NCBI RefSeq assembly: GCF_014639875.1 | Contig: NZ_BMGD01000002.1 | Location: 744,001-808,000, forward strand | From: Blastomonas aquatica | Lineage (GTDB): Bacteria > Pseudomonadota > Alphaproteobacteria > Sphingomonadales > Sphingomonadaceae | Reading direction: 5' to 3' | Length of the DNA stretch: 64,000 nucleotides | In this document: positions 10,224-18,433 of the stretch, piece after piece | Layout: every line of letters begins with the position of its first letter | Position numbering within the stretch: the first letter of the stretch is position 1 | Translations under genes and position numbers: made by a program | Notes under the pieces: model-generated | Told to the model about the DNA's origin: nothing | The model's input: the letters and a program-made list of their open reading frames with translations, nothing else | Database searches by the model: none

Positions 10224-11690
10224 ATGAATATTGTTTTTGACGCTTCTGCCGACACTTACGCCGTAATCGCCTATCCTGTGGCCAAGGATGAACTCGCCAA
10301 TCTCGCGCTGCCGCTCGATGCGATCCAACTGGTTCGCGATGGCGCGAAGGCGGCGCGGTTCGAAGCGGGCGCAGGCGAAGTGTTCGACGTTTTCGTCAGC
10401 CAGGGCGGCAAGACGCTCCGCGTCGTCTTGGTCGGCACCGGTGCCGGAGCGCGCGCCGACATGGAGCGGGCAGGCGGCCAGCTGGTCGCCAAATACCAGC
10501 GCTCGGGCGTCGAATCGCTTGCGGTTGACATGACCAACGGCGCGATCGCCAGCAACCGCGATGCCGCTGCGCAGCTCCTGTTCGGTGCGGACCTGCGCGG
10601 TTGGTCGCACGATCAGTACCGCACCAAGTTGCCCGCCAAATCCAAGGTCACCTTGACCCAGATCGGTGTCATCGGCGGACCCAAGGGGTTGCAGGCAGGG
10701 TGGAGCGATCATGCCGCGGTTGCCGCAGGCGTGGCGCTGACCCGCGAGCTTGTGACCGAGCCTGCCAACATCATCTACCCTGAAAGCTTCGTCGAACGCT
10801 GCAAGCCGCTCGAGGCGATGGGGGTCGAGATCACCATCCTGGGCCAGCCCGAAATGGAAAAGCTGGGCATGGGCGCGCTTCTCGGCGTTTCGCAGGGTTC
10901 GGTGCGGCCACCCCGGATGATCGCCATGCGCTGGAACGGCACGGGTGATGCGCATTCAAAGCCGGTGGTGCTGGTCGGCAAGGGTGTGACCTTCGATACC
11001 GGCGGAATTTCCATCAAGCCTGCTGCGGGCATGGAAGACATGAAGTGGGACATGGGCGGCGCCGGTGCGGTCGCGGGCACGATGAAGGCGCTCGCCGGGC
11101 GCAAGGCCAAGGCGCACGTCATCGGCATCTGCGGGCTGGTCGAAAACATGCCAGATGGCAACGCACAGCGCCCGGGCGACGTTGTCACCAGCATGGCGGG
11201 GCAGACCATCGAGGTGATCAACACCGATGCCGAGGGTCGTTTGGTGCTCTGCGATGCGCTGCATTGGGCGCAGGAACAGTATGATCCCGAATACATCGTC
11301 GATCTGGCGACGCTGACTGGAGCTATCATCATTTCGCTGGCCGACCAGTATGGCGGGTTGTTCAGCAATGATGACGGTCTTGCAGAAAAGCTCGCCGCCG
11401 CTGGCAAGACTGCGGGCGACCCGTTGTGGCGCTTCCCGCTGAGCAAGGCATACGACAAGCTGATCGACAGCCCGATCGCCGATATCAAGAATGTCGGCCC
11501 GCGCGGCGGCGGATCAATCACTGCAGCGCAGTTCCTGCAGCGGTTCATCAAGCCTGGCGTGAAATGGGCTCACCTTGATATCGCGGGCATGGTCTGGGCC
11601 GACAAGCCCGGCCCGGTGTGGGACAAGGGCGCGACCGGATTTGGAGTTCGGCTGCTGAATCAGTGGATTGCAGACAACTTTGAAGGCTAG
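10224..11690 (+). CDS. pepA: Leucyl aminopeptidase (M17 family)
   Basis: 488 residues from the ATG at 10224; upstream in-frame codons give a non-homologous leader and are rejected. It is a cytoplasmic dizinc aminopeptidase, usually a hexamer, removing N-terminal Leu and other residues. The C-terminal catalytic domain carries VGKGVTFDTGGISIKP, with the metal-binding Lys and Asp, and the family signature NTDAEGRL. PepA can also act as a DNA-binding regulator in some bacteria. holC follows after a palindromic repeat, as pepA and holC are often neighbours. Confidence 0.96.
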   Translation: MNIVFDASADTYAVIAYPVAKDELANLALPLDAIQLVRDGAKAARFEAGAGEVFDVFVSQGGKTLRVVLVGTGAGARADMERAGGQLVAKYQRSGVESLAVDMTNGAIASNRDAAAQLLFGADLRGWSHDQYRTKLPAKSKVTLTQIGVIGGPKGLQAGWSDHAAVAAGVALTRELVTEPANIIYPESFVERCKPLEAMGVEITILGQPEMEKLGMGALLGVSQGSVRPPRMIAMRWNGTGDAHSKPVVLVGKGVTFDTGGISIKPAAGMEDMKWDMGGAGAVAGTMKALAGRKAKAHVIGICGLVENMPDGNAQRPGDVVTSMAGQTIEVINTDAEGRLVLCDALHWAQEQYDPEYIVDLATLTGAIIISLADQYGGLFSNDDGLAEKLAAAGKTAGDPLWRFPLSKAYDKLIDSPIADIKNVGPRGGGSITAAQFLQRFIKPGVKWAHLDIAGMVWADKPGPVWDKGATGFGVRLLNQWIADNFEG

Positions 11691-11738
11691 TTCTAGGAAT
11701 ATTTGACCGGGGGGTGATGTCGTACGGGCAGACCTCAT

Positions 11739-11821
11739 CGTCACCCCCGCGCAAGCGGGGGTCCCGCTTACTTGACGACCAAAGCGCAAAAGCGGGAATC
11801 CCGCGTTCGCGGGACTGACGG
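11739..11821. repeat. Paired palindromic (REPIN-like) element, family A copy 1
   Basis: Two GC-rich hairpins in inverted orientation: CGTCACCCCCGCGCAAGCGG... at the left and ...CCCGCGTTCGCGGGACTGACGG at the right, separated by a short spacer. Nearly the same arrangement recurs at 53230-53311 and 60737-60818. It lies between pepA and holC and ends 21 bp before the holC start. Confidence 0.85.
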
Positions 11822-11842
11822 AACAACCTTAGGGGGCACCGA

Positions 11843-12313
11843 ATGCAGGTCGATTTCTATCACCTGACACGCGACCCAGTTGAACGGGTGCTGCCGGTTC
11901 TGGCCACCCGCACGCTAGGGCTGGGCGAGCGGATGCTGATCGTGTCGGCACACACCGGGCATCGCGCAACTCTTAGCCAAGCGCTGTGGACACACACGCC
12001 CGAGAGCTTTCTGGCGCATGGCGATCTGGATGCACCCAATCCGCAGGTCCAGCCGCTGCTGCTGGCCGACAGGGTCGAGCCCGCGAACGGCGCCGGCTTC
12101 ATTGCGCTCGCCGATGGCATCTGGCGTGACGAGGCTTTGAGCTTTGCGCGCATATTCCTGCTGTTCAGTGATACGACGATTGCCGACGCGCGAAAGGCCT
12201 GGGTGGCTTTGGGCGCCCGCGAAGGTCTTGCCCGGCATTACTGGAAGCAGGACGGCGGCAAATGGGTTGAACAGACGCCCGGCAAGCGGCAGGATGCCGA
12301 CGGGCCGCAGTGA
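11843..12313 (+). CDS. holC: DNA polymerase III subunit chi
   Basis: 156 residues with the HolC fold. The N-terminal MQVDFYHLT is followed by a helix-rich Rossmann-like body and the C-terminal ARIFLLFSD and ARKAWVALGAREG segments common in alphaproteobacterial chi subunits. Chi links the clamp loader to single-stranded-DNA-binding protein during replication. It follows pepA, which is a conserved neighbourhood, and is 32 bp upstream of a lipoprotein gene, probably co-transcribed. Confidence 0.9.
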   Translation: MQVDFYHLTRDPVERVLPVLATRTLGLGERMLIVSAHTGHRATLSQALWTHTPESFLAHGDLDAPNPQVQPLLLADRVEPANGAGFIALADGIWRDEALSFARIFLLFSDTTIADARKAWVALGAREGLARHYWKQDGGKWVEQTPGKRQDADGPQ

Positions 12314-12345
12314 TTGGTTTTGCCATGCCAATGGGGGAACACCGA

Positions 12346-12837
12346 ATGAAGCGCAATTTCCTGATCATCACGACTGCAAGTCTGGTGCTGGCTGCCTGTG
12401 GCGGCGAAAAGACCGTCTACAGCGATACCGAAGGCAACGAGGTCAGGGTCACGCGCGAAGGCGATGGCGATGCGTCCGAAATCGAGATTACCAGCGCGGA
12501 CGGCAAGGCGACTATCAATGTTAATGGCGCTGGCGCGGATGCCAAGCTGCCACTGGGTCTCGCGGTCTATCCCGGTGCCAAGGTGGTCTCGACGATGATG
12601 ACCAATTCGGATGGCAAATCGGGCGGCATGGTGGTGATGGAAAGCAGCGCTGATCGCGACACCGTCGTTGCCTGGTATCGCAAGGCGGTCGAGGCCAAGG
12701 GCTTCAAGATCGAAAGCGAGATCACCACGCAGGACATGCGCGCGATTGCAGGCACCAAGGATGGCGGATCGTTCAGCCTGCAGGTCGCGCCAGCCGACAG
12801 CGGATCGTCGATCACGCTGATCGCTGGCGAAGGCTGA
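12346..12837 (+). CDS. Putative lipoprotein of unknown function
   Basis: 163 residues from the ATG at 12346. A short lysine/arginine n-region and hydrophobic core end in a lipobox (LVLAAC, Cys18), so membrane anchoring by lipidation is predicted. After a Gly/Glu-rich linker there is one alpha/beta domain of about 100 residues with LPLGLAVYPGAKVV and the helix VVAWYRKAVEAKGF, a pattern seen in small uncharacterised sphingomonad lipoproteins. No enzymatic motif is visible. It sits between holC and ndk. Confidence 0.75.
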   Translation: MKRNFLIITTASLVLAACGGEKTVYSDTEGNEVRVTREGDGDASEIEITSADGKATINVNGAGADAKLPLGLAVYPGAKVVSTMMTNSDGKSGGMVVMESSADRDTVVAWYRKAVEAKGFKIESEITTQDMRAIAGTKDGGSFSLQVAPADSGSSITLIAGEG

Positions 12838-12872
12838 AAAAACCGGGCCATCCTCGCCTGATTCGGTTTTTC

Positions 12873-12901
12873 TTGCAGCGCACAAACGGTCCGTCTAGGG
12901 G
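12873..12901 (+). promoter_or_regulatory. Candidate sigma-70-type promoter for ndk
   Basis: TTGCAG at 12873-12878 and CTAGGG at 12896-12901 are separated by 17 bases, about 60 bp upstream of the ndk ATG. The -35 match is fair and the -10 match weak, so this is only a candidate. Confidence 0.3.
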
Positions 12902-12960
12902 CGGCGACGAAACGCGCCGTCCGTGCGCGTGCACATTGTCAAACCTCAGGAGCACTTTTC

Positions 12961-13383
12961 ATGGCCGTTACCCGGACCTTTTCGATTATCAAGCCCGATG
13001 CAACCCGTCGCAACCTGACCGGCGCTGTCACCAAGATGCTGGAAGAGGCAGGCCTGCGCGTCGTTGCTTCCAAGCGCATCCACATGACCCGCGAACAGGC
13101 CGAAGGCTTCTATGCGGTGCACCGCGAGCGTCCCTTCTTCGGTGAACTGGTCGACTTCATGATCTCGGGTCCCGTCGTCGTTCAGGTTCTGGAAGGCGAA
13201 GACGCCATGCAGCGCAACCGCGACATCATGGGCGCGACCAACCCCGCCAATGCTGAGCCCGGTACTATCCGCAAGGAACTGGCCGAAAGCATCGAAGCCA
13301 ACACCGTGCACGGTTCGGACAGCGACGAGAACGCGGCGATCGAAATCGCGTACTTCTTCAAGCCCGAAGAAATTGTCGGTTAA
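12961..13383 (+). CDS. ndk: Nucleoside diphosphate kinase
   Basis: 140 residues, the standard length. It transfers the gamma phosphate between nucleoside tri- and diphosphates through a phosphohistidine. The catalytic His117 lies in the signature NTVHGSDS, and the N-terminal TFSIIKPDA and IMGATNP segments are canonical. A Shine-Dalgarno-like AGGAG lies about 10 bases before the ATG. Confidence 0.98.
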   Translation: MAVTRTFSIIKPDATRRNLTGAVTKMLEEAGLRVVASKRIHMTREQAEGFYAVHRERPFFGELVDFMISGPVVVQVLEGEDAMQRNRDIMGATNPANAEPGTIRKELAESIEANTVHGSDSDENAAIEIAYFFKPEEIVG

Positions 13384-13454
13384 TCGGCGCTGCGAGCGTG
13401 CCGGCGTTGCGCTGTGTTGTTGAAGACACAGCGCATCCGGCCCATGTCCGATCG

Positions 13455-14321
13455 ATGGATCAGACCGCGCTCGCAGCATCGACGATTACCGATACGGGCG
13501 AGGGGGCATGCACTCTTCGGGGTGATCTCCTGGCCCGGCTCAGGATCGCACTGACCTATCTGTGGCGCCATCACCGGCTGCCACGGATAGGGCAGCCCGA
13601 GCGGTTCACCGAGTTCGTCCAGCACCGCAAGCTGTTCGACCGTGACCCCCGGATTGCGAGCTTTTCCGACAAGGTCATTGCCAAACAACTGGTCGCCGAT
13701 CGCATTGGCGCCAATTGGATCACGCCGACTTTATGGCATGGCACGGTGCTGCCCGAGCAGTCCCCCTGGCCCAGGCCGTTCGTCGTCAAATCCCGCCACG
13801 GCTGCAATCAGCGCGCATTCGTTCGCGTGGATGACGACGACTGGGAAACAGTCCGAAAGCGCAGCGCAGGATGGATGGAGCATCCCTACGGCCTTTGGCT
13901 CGACGAGTGGCTGTACACCCAGATCCCGCGCGGTCTTCTGGTCGAGCCGTTCATTGGCACCAACGGCCAGCTTCCTCTTGATTACAAGCTGTATGTCTTC
14001 GGCGGCAAGGTGGCCTGCGCTCAAGTCCATCTTGAGCGTGAGACCCGGCATCGATGGATGCTGTTCGATCGCGACTGGAGGCGTTTGTCTGCAGCGAGCA
14101 TCGACGCCGATCCGATTGCGCCGGCTTCTTTACAGCAGATGATCGAGGCCGCCGAGACGCTGGCGCAGGGCTTCGATTTCGTGCGTGTGGATTTCTACGA
14201 GATCGCTGGCCAGCCCCGGTTCGGCGAAATGACCTTTTATCCGGGCTCCGGTCTCGATCCGTTCGATCCACCTGCGCTCGATGCGATGCTGGGGAGGCTG
14301 TGGGCCGAAGCCCGGGCTTGA
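13455..14321 (+). CDS. TupA-like ATP-grasp family protein
   Basis: About 288 residues from the ATG at 13455; a GTG at 13398 would add 19 residues and cannot be excluded. The sequence matches the TupA-like ATP-grasp group, often found in polysaccharide loci: FSDKVIAKQLV, the lysine segment PFVVKSRHGCNQ, VEPFIG, LPLDYKLYVFGG and the metal-binding RVDFYE and GEMTFYPGSG near the C-terminus. ATP-grasp enzymes ligate a carboxylate to an amine via acyl phosphate; the substrates here are unknown. No glycan genes are adjacent. It ends 8 bp from the convergent purN. Confidence 0.8.
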   Translation: MDQTALAASTITDTGEGACTLRGDLLARLRIALTYLWRHHRLPRIGQPERFTEFVQHRKLFDRDPRIASFSDKVIAKQLVADRIGANWITPTLWHGTVLPEQSPWPRPFVVKSRHGCNQRAFVRVDDDDWETVRKRSAGWMEHPYGLWLDEWLYTQIPRGLLVEPFIGTNGQLPLDYKLYVFGGKVACAQVHLERETRHRWMLFDRDWRRLSAASIDADPIAPASLQQMIEAAETLAQGFDFVRVDFYEIAGQPRFGEMTFYPGSGLDPFDPPALDAMLGRLWAEARA

Positions 14322-14329
14322 TTCGCGCG

Positions 14330-15295
14330 TCAAAACTCCGCTGCGATGTCCATCATCTTGGTCAGCCTTTTGGGCGCGACGCTGCGCCAGCTCCGCGCCA
14401 GCCAGTCGGCGATATGGTCCCAGTCTGTGCGCCCGGTATCGAGCCGGATGCCGATCCAGCCCGAAGGCGCGTAGAATTTGGGTAGGTAATACAGCTCGGG
14501 CTCCTGATCGACCAACGTCGCCTGCTCGTCGGCACCGCTGGTCTTGACGAGCAGGGCAATGGCGTCCTCGCCGTGATGGTGGATCGAAACATAAGCGAAG
14601 TACTTGCCGGTCTTCTCGCCGCCGACCCGCCAGCCGGGTGCACCATGCGAGGGGCGGGCGTCGGTCTCGGGCAGCGCGAGCGCGAGTTCGCCGATCTTGG
14701 CGACGATCCAGTCGGGATCGGTCTCGCGCGCGACATACTCGCTCAGCGTGCGTGCATAGAGCTGATGCTCTGCGATCAGCACCCGCGATGCCAACGTATC
14801 GGGCGTGTCGCCGGGCTGGATCGCAACCGCGCACTGGCCCAGCACAGGGCCGTCGTCGAGCTCTGCCGTCACCAGATGCACGCTGCATCCGGCCTGCGCA
14901 TCGCCCGCGTCGAGCGCACGCTGGTGGGTGTGCAGGCCCTTGTATTTAGGCAGCAGCGAGGGGTGAATGTTGAGCATGCGCCCCTCCCATCCACGTACGA
15001 AATCCGGGGTGAGAATGCGCATGTACCCCGCGAGCGCGACATGATCCGCTCCCGAAGCGCGGATCGCGGCATCCATCGCGGCGTCGTGCGCCTCACGGTC
15101 CATGCCCCTGTGGGCAAGTGCGAAGGTCGCAACGCCTTCTGCTGCTGCGAGTTTCAACCCGCCCGCATCGGGGTTGTTCGAGGCGACCAGCACGACCTCA
15201 TAGGGGCAGGACGCTGCGCGCGAGGCATAGAGCAAGGCGGCCATGTTGGTGCCGCTTCCCGAGATCAGGATGGCGACGCGGGCTTTACCCCGCAT
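14330..15295 (-). CDS. purN: Phosphoribosylglycinamide formyltransferase fused to an MmcQ/YjbR-like domain
   Basis: 321 residues. Residues 1 to about 190 are a complete PurN (GAR transformylase, third step of purine synthesis): [10 protein letters not shown], the catalytic [12 protein letters not shown] with Asn and His, and ELDDGP with the catalytic Asp. About 110 further residues follow in frame ([35 protein letters not shown]), resembling the small MmcQ/YjbR DNA-binding-fold family. PurN alone is normally near 190-215 residues. It overlaps the end of purM by 11 bp, so translation is probably coupled. Confidence 0.92.
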   Translation of the reverse strand: MRGKARVAILISGSGTNMAALLYASRAASCPYEVVLVASNNPDAGGLKLAAAEGVATFALAHRGMDREAHDAAMDAAIRASGADHVALAGYMRILTPDFVRGWEGRMLNIHPSLLPKYKGLHTHQRALDAGDAQAGCSVHLVTAELDDGPVLGQCAVAIQPGDTPDTLASRVLIAEHQLYARTLSEYVARETDPDWIVAKIGELALALPETDARPSHGAPGWRVGGEKTGKYFAYVSIHHHGEDAIALLVKTSGADEQATLVDQEPELYYLPKFYAPSGWIGIRLDTGRTDWDHIADWLARSWRSVAPKRLTKMMDIAAEF

Positions 15296-16400
15296 GGGTG
15301 GCGCTCCACGCCGCCTTCGCGCTCCAGGTCTCGACCGATCCGCTAACCGTGCAGCCCTTGTCGCCTGCGTCGATGCGGCCGATGCGGTGGACGGTCTCGC
15401 CTGCGGCCTCGAGGTCGGCGGTCACCGACGCGACGTCGGCTTCATCCACCACCAGCACCATGCCGATTCCGCAGTTGAAGGTGCGCGCCATTTCCTCGGG
15501 CTCGATGCGCCCCTGCGCCTGCAGGAACGCCATCAGCCGGGGCTGGACCCAGGCATCGGCATCGACATGTGCATGTGCGCCATCGGGCAGCACACGCGGG
15601 ATGTTTTCGAGCAGTCCGCCGCCGGTGATATGCGCCAGCGCCGCGATGCGGCCCGATTTGACCACGGGCAGCAGCGACGAGACGTAAATGCGTGTTGGCG
15701 CGATCAGCGCGTCGATCAGCAGCACATCCTGATCGAACAGCGCAGGCCGGTTCAGCTTCCAGCCTTTGTCCTCCGCCAGACGGCGGACGAGCGAATAGCC
15801 GTTGGAGTGCACACCCGACGATGCGAGGCCGAGCAGCACATCGCCCGGCTTGACCCGGTCGCCGGTCAGCACCTCATCGCGCTCGACCGCGCCGACGCAG
15901 AAGCCCGCCAGATCGTAATCGCCCGGCGCATACATCCCCGGCATCTCGGCGGTCTCGCCGCCGATCAGCGCGCAACCGGCCAGCTTGCAGCCATCGGCGA
16001 TGCCTGCAACGACGCGCTCGGCGATGCCGGTGTCGAGCTTGCCGGTGGCGAAATAATCGAGGAAGAACAGCGGCTCTGCGCCCTGGACGATCAGGTCGTT
16101 GACGCACATCGCGACCAGATCGATGCCGATCGCATCGTGCCGGTCATGGTCGATGGCGAGCTTGACCTTGGTGCCCACGCCATCGTTCGCCGCAACCAGC
16201 AGCGGGTCTCGAAAGCCCGCCGCCTTCAGATCGAAGAAGCCCCCGAAGCCGCCGAGCTCGGCATTCGCGCCGGGTCGTGCCGTCGCCTTGGCGAGCGGGC
16301 CGATCGCTTTGACCAGTGCGTTGCCCGCCGCGATCGAAACCCCGGCCTGGGCATAGCTGTAGGAGTCGTGAGGGGGCGTACCGCCGGTCTTGTCAGTCAT
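15285..16400 (-). CDS. purM: Phosphoribosylformylglycinamidine cyclo-ligase (AIR synthetase)
   Basis: 371 residues. It closes the imidazole ring of AIR in the fifth step of purine synthesis, using ATP. The N-terminal SYAQAGVSI, the [12 protein letters not shown] loop and the Gly-rich [11 protein letters not shown] are canonical. The ATG at 16400 is supported by the usual N-terminal length. It is co-transcribed with purN, as in most proteobacteria, and divergent from the DUF2066 gene. Confidence 0.97.
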   Translation of the reverse strand: MTDKTGGTPPHDSYSYAQAGVSIAAGNALVKAIGPLAKATARPGANAELGGFGGFFDLKAAGFRDPLLVAANDGVGTKVKLAIDHDRHDAIGIDLVAMCVNDLIVQGAEPLFFLDYFATGKLDTGIAERVVAGIADGCKLAGCALIGGETAEMPGMYAPGDYDLAGFCVGAVERDEVLTGDRVKPGDVLLGLASSGVHSNGYSLVRRLAEDKGWKLNRPALFDQDVLLIDALIAPTRIYVSSLLPVVKSGRIAALAHITGGGLLENIPRVLPDGAHAHVDADAWVQPRLMAFLQAQGRIEPEEMARTFNCGIGMVLVVDEADVASVTADLEAAGETVHRIGRIDAGDKGCTVSGSVETWSAKAAWSATHAG

Positions 16401-16530
16401 GGGCAGAGCGGTTAGCGACTTCTCGCTTGGATTTCCACGCCATTGTCGCCAAAAGGGCCGCCAAACGACCGCCAGCGATGATTGCGCCGGGGATCACCAT
16501 TTTGCACGGTTGATTGAAGCTAAGGATATC

Positions 16531-17799
16531 TTGACCAACAGCCTGTCCCTGAGCCGCCCAGCGCCGAGACTATCGCGCGCGTGGATCGCCATTATCCTGC
16601 TGCCGCTGCTGCTGGCGCTGGGCGCGATTGTCTATGCGCAGATTGAGGGAGATCGCGGGATACCGCCGGTCGCCAGCGGCGGCGATTTCGAGGTCAGCGG
16701 CGTCAAGGTCGATGCATCGGGCAAGAATGCGCAAGAAGCGCGCTCGAACGCCTGGCGCGACGCACAGCGCAAGGGCTGGGAGAAGCTCTGGGCGCAAAGC
16801 AACCGCTCGGGTGCGGCCCCCAAGCTCAGCGATTCGGTGCTCGACGGCATCGTTTCGGCGATCGTTGTCGAATATGAGCAGATCGGCCCGCGGCGATACA
16901 TCGCGACGCTGGGCGTTCTGTTCGATCGCGCTCGCGCCGGCGAACTGCTCGGCGTCAGCGGATCGGTGCTCCGTTCGGCACCGATGTTGGTTATCCCGGT
17001 GTATATCAGCGGGGGCTCGGCACAGACGTTCGAGAACCGCACCCCATGGCAGGCTGCATGGGCACGCTATCGTACGTCGGAGAGCATCGTCGATTACATC
17101 CGACCGCATGGATCGGGCGCAGATTCGCTGCTGGTCAACGCCGCGCAGTCGGGTCGTCGCAGCCGCACCTGGTGGCGACTGATCCTCGACCAGTTCGGCG
17201 CGGCAGACGTCGTCGTGCCCGTCGCGCATATCGAACGGCAATATCCCGGCGGGCCGATCATCGGGCGGTTCGCTGCCCGCTTTGGTCCCGACAGCCGTCT
17301 GCTGGGAACATTCACGCTGCGCGCGCGCAACAGCGACGGCCTGAACGCGATGCTCGACGAGGCGATCCAGCGGCTCGACCGGATTTACGCCGGTGCCGTC
17401 CGATCGGGCGATCTGCGCCCCGATTCTTCCCTGATCATCGAAAAGCCGGTGGTCATCGCCGATGAACTGCTCGATGAAAGTCTGGCCGAGGATGTCCCGG
17501 TAGAGACAGGCGGCATCACCAGCGGGCCGCAGATCATCTCGATCCAGTTCGAGACCCCCGATGTTGCCGCCGTTCAGGCGGGTGAGCGTCTCTTGCGGGG
17601 TATCCCAGGAATTCAGTCGGCCAGCACCGCGAGCCTGGCATTGGGCGGGACGTCAGTGATGCAGGTCAATTCAACTCTTGATATTGATGCGCTGCGCGGT
17701 GCCCTGGAAGCCCGCGGATGGCGGGTGCAGCAGGGCGCAGGCGTGCTGCGCATTTCACGCGCGCAGGCCCCGGCATCGCCTCCGGGCGGCGGGGGATAA
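16531..17799 (+). CDS. DUF2066 domain-containing protein with N-terminal membrane anchor
   Basis: 422 residues from a TTG at 16531, preceded by AAGGA; longer in-frame starts reach into the divergent purM promoter and give no sensible leader. One membrane segment (AWIAIILLPLLLALGAIVYA) is followed by a periplasmic DUF2066 region starting FEVSGVKVDASGKNAQEAR. DUF2066 proteins have no assigned function. Its place directly upstream of hda, only 7 bp away, is a recurrent arrangement as far as I know, so co-transcription is likely. Confidence 0.75.
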   Translation: MTNSLSLSRPAPRLSRAWIAIILLPLLLALGAIVYAQIEGDRGIPPVASGGDFEVSGVKVDASGKNAQEARSNAWRDAQRKGWEKLWAQSNRSGAAPKLSDSVLDGIVSAIVVEYEQIGPRRYIATLGVLFDRARAGELLGVSGSVLRSAPMLVIPVYISGGSAQTFENRTPWQAAWARYRTSESIVDYIRPHGSGADSLLVNAAQSGRRSRTWWRLILDQFGAADVVVPVAHIERQYPGGPIIGRFAARFGPDSRLLGTFTLRARNSDGLNAMLDEAIQRLDRIYAGAVRSGDLRPDSSLIIEKPVVIADELLDESLAEDVPVETGGITSGPQIISIQFETPDVAAVQAGERLLRGIPGIQSASTASLALGGTSVMQVNSTLDIDALRGALEARGWRVQQGAGVLRISRAQAPASPPGGGG

Positions 17800-17806
17800 G
17801 CCAGCC

Positions 17807-18433
17807 ATGACGGGCCAGTTCGTACTGCCCTTTGCGGCAGCCGGACCGGATGGTGACAGCGATTTTCTGGTCACCGATTCGAACCGTGCAGCTATCGATC
17901 GATTGTTCGACTGGACCCGGCTGCCGTTCGGGGCTGCAGTGCTGGTCGGGCCAGCAGGATCGGGCAAGACCACCATCGGCCGCGCTTTCGTCACCGGATC
18001 GGGTGGCTGCTTCATCGACAATGCCGATGGCGAGAGTGACGAGGCGCTGTTTCACGCCTGGAACCGCGCGCAAATACAAGGCGCGCCGGTGCTGTTTGCC
18101 GCAGACTGCCCGCCACGCGACTGGGGCATCCGCCTGCCTGACCTGTTATCCCGGCTGGGAGCCTCGTTGCTGGTGGAGATTCCGCCACCGGATGAAGAGA
18201 TGACGGCGCTGCTGCTGCAGAAGCTGCTGGCGCGGGCAGGGCTTGCCTTGCCCGATGCGCTGGCAGGCTATGCCGCGCTGAGAGTGGAGCGGTCTTACCC
18301 CGCAATTAGCTTGCTCGCGCGCAAGATTGACGAGATGGCGCTGGCAATGCAGCGCCCAATCGGCCAAAGACTGGTGCGCGACGCACTGGCGATATTGGCA
18401 GGAACAGATGGCGGCTCATCCGACACAGCATGA
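17807..18433 (+). CDS. Hda-like DnaA regulatory inactivator (HdaA homologue)
   Basis: 208 residues from the ATG at 17807. The N-terminal MTGQFVLPF contains a beta-clamp-binding hexapeptide (QFVLPF), the feature by which Hda docks on DnaN. A DnaA-like AAA domain follows, with Walker A GPAGSGKT at residues 48-55 and a sensor-like RLPDLLSRL. Hda-type proteins promote hydrolysis of DnaA-bound ATP after initiation. A clear Walker B DE pair is not visible, so ATP hydrolysis by this subunit is uncertain. It overlaps ppk1 by 26 bp. Confidence 0.85.
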   Translation: MTGQFVLPFAAAGPDGDSDFLVTDSNRAAIDRLFDWTRLPFGAAVLVGPAGSGKTTIGRAFVTGSGGCFIDNADGESDEALFHAWNRAQIQGAPVLFAADCPPRDWGIRLPDLLSRLGASLLVEIPPPDEEMTALLLQKLLARAGLALPDALAGYAALRVERSYPAISLLARKIDEMALAMQRPIGQRLVRDALAILAGTDGGSSDTA

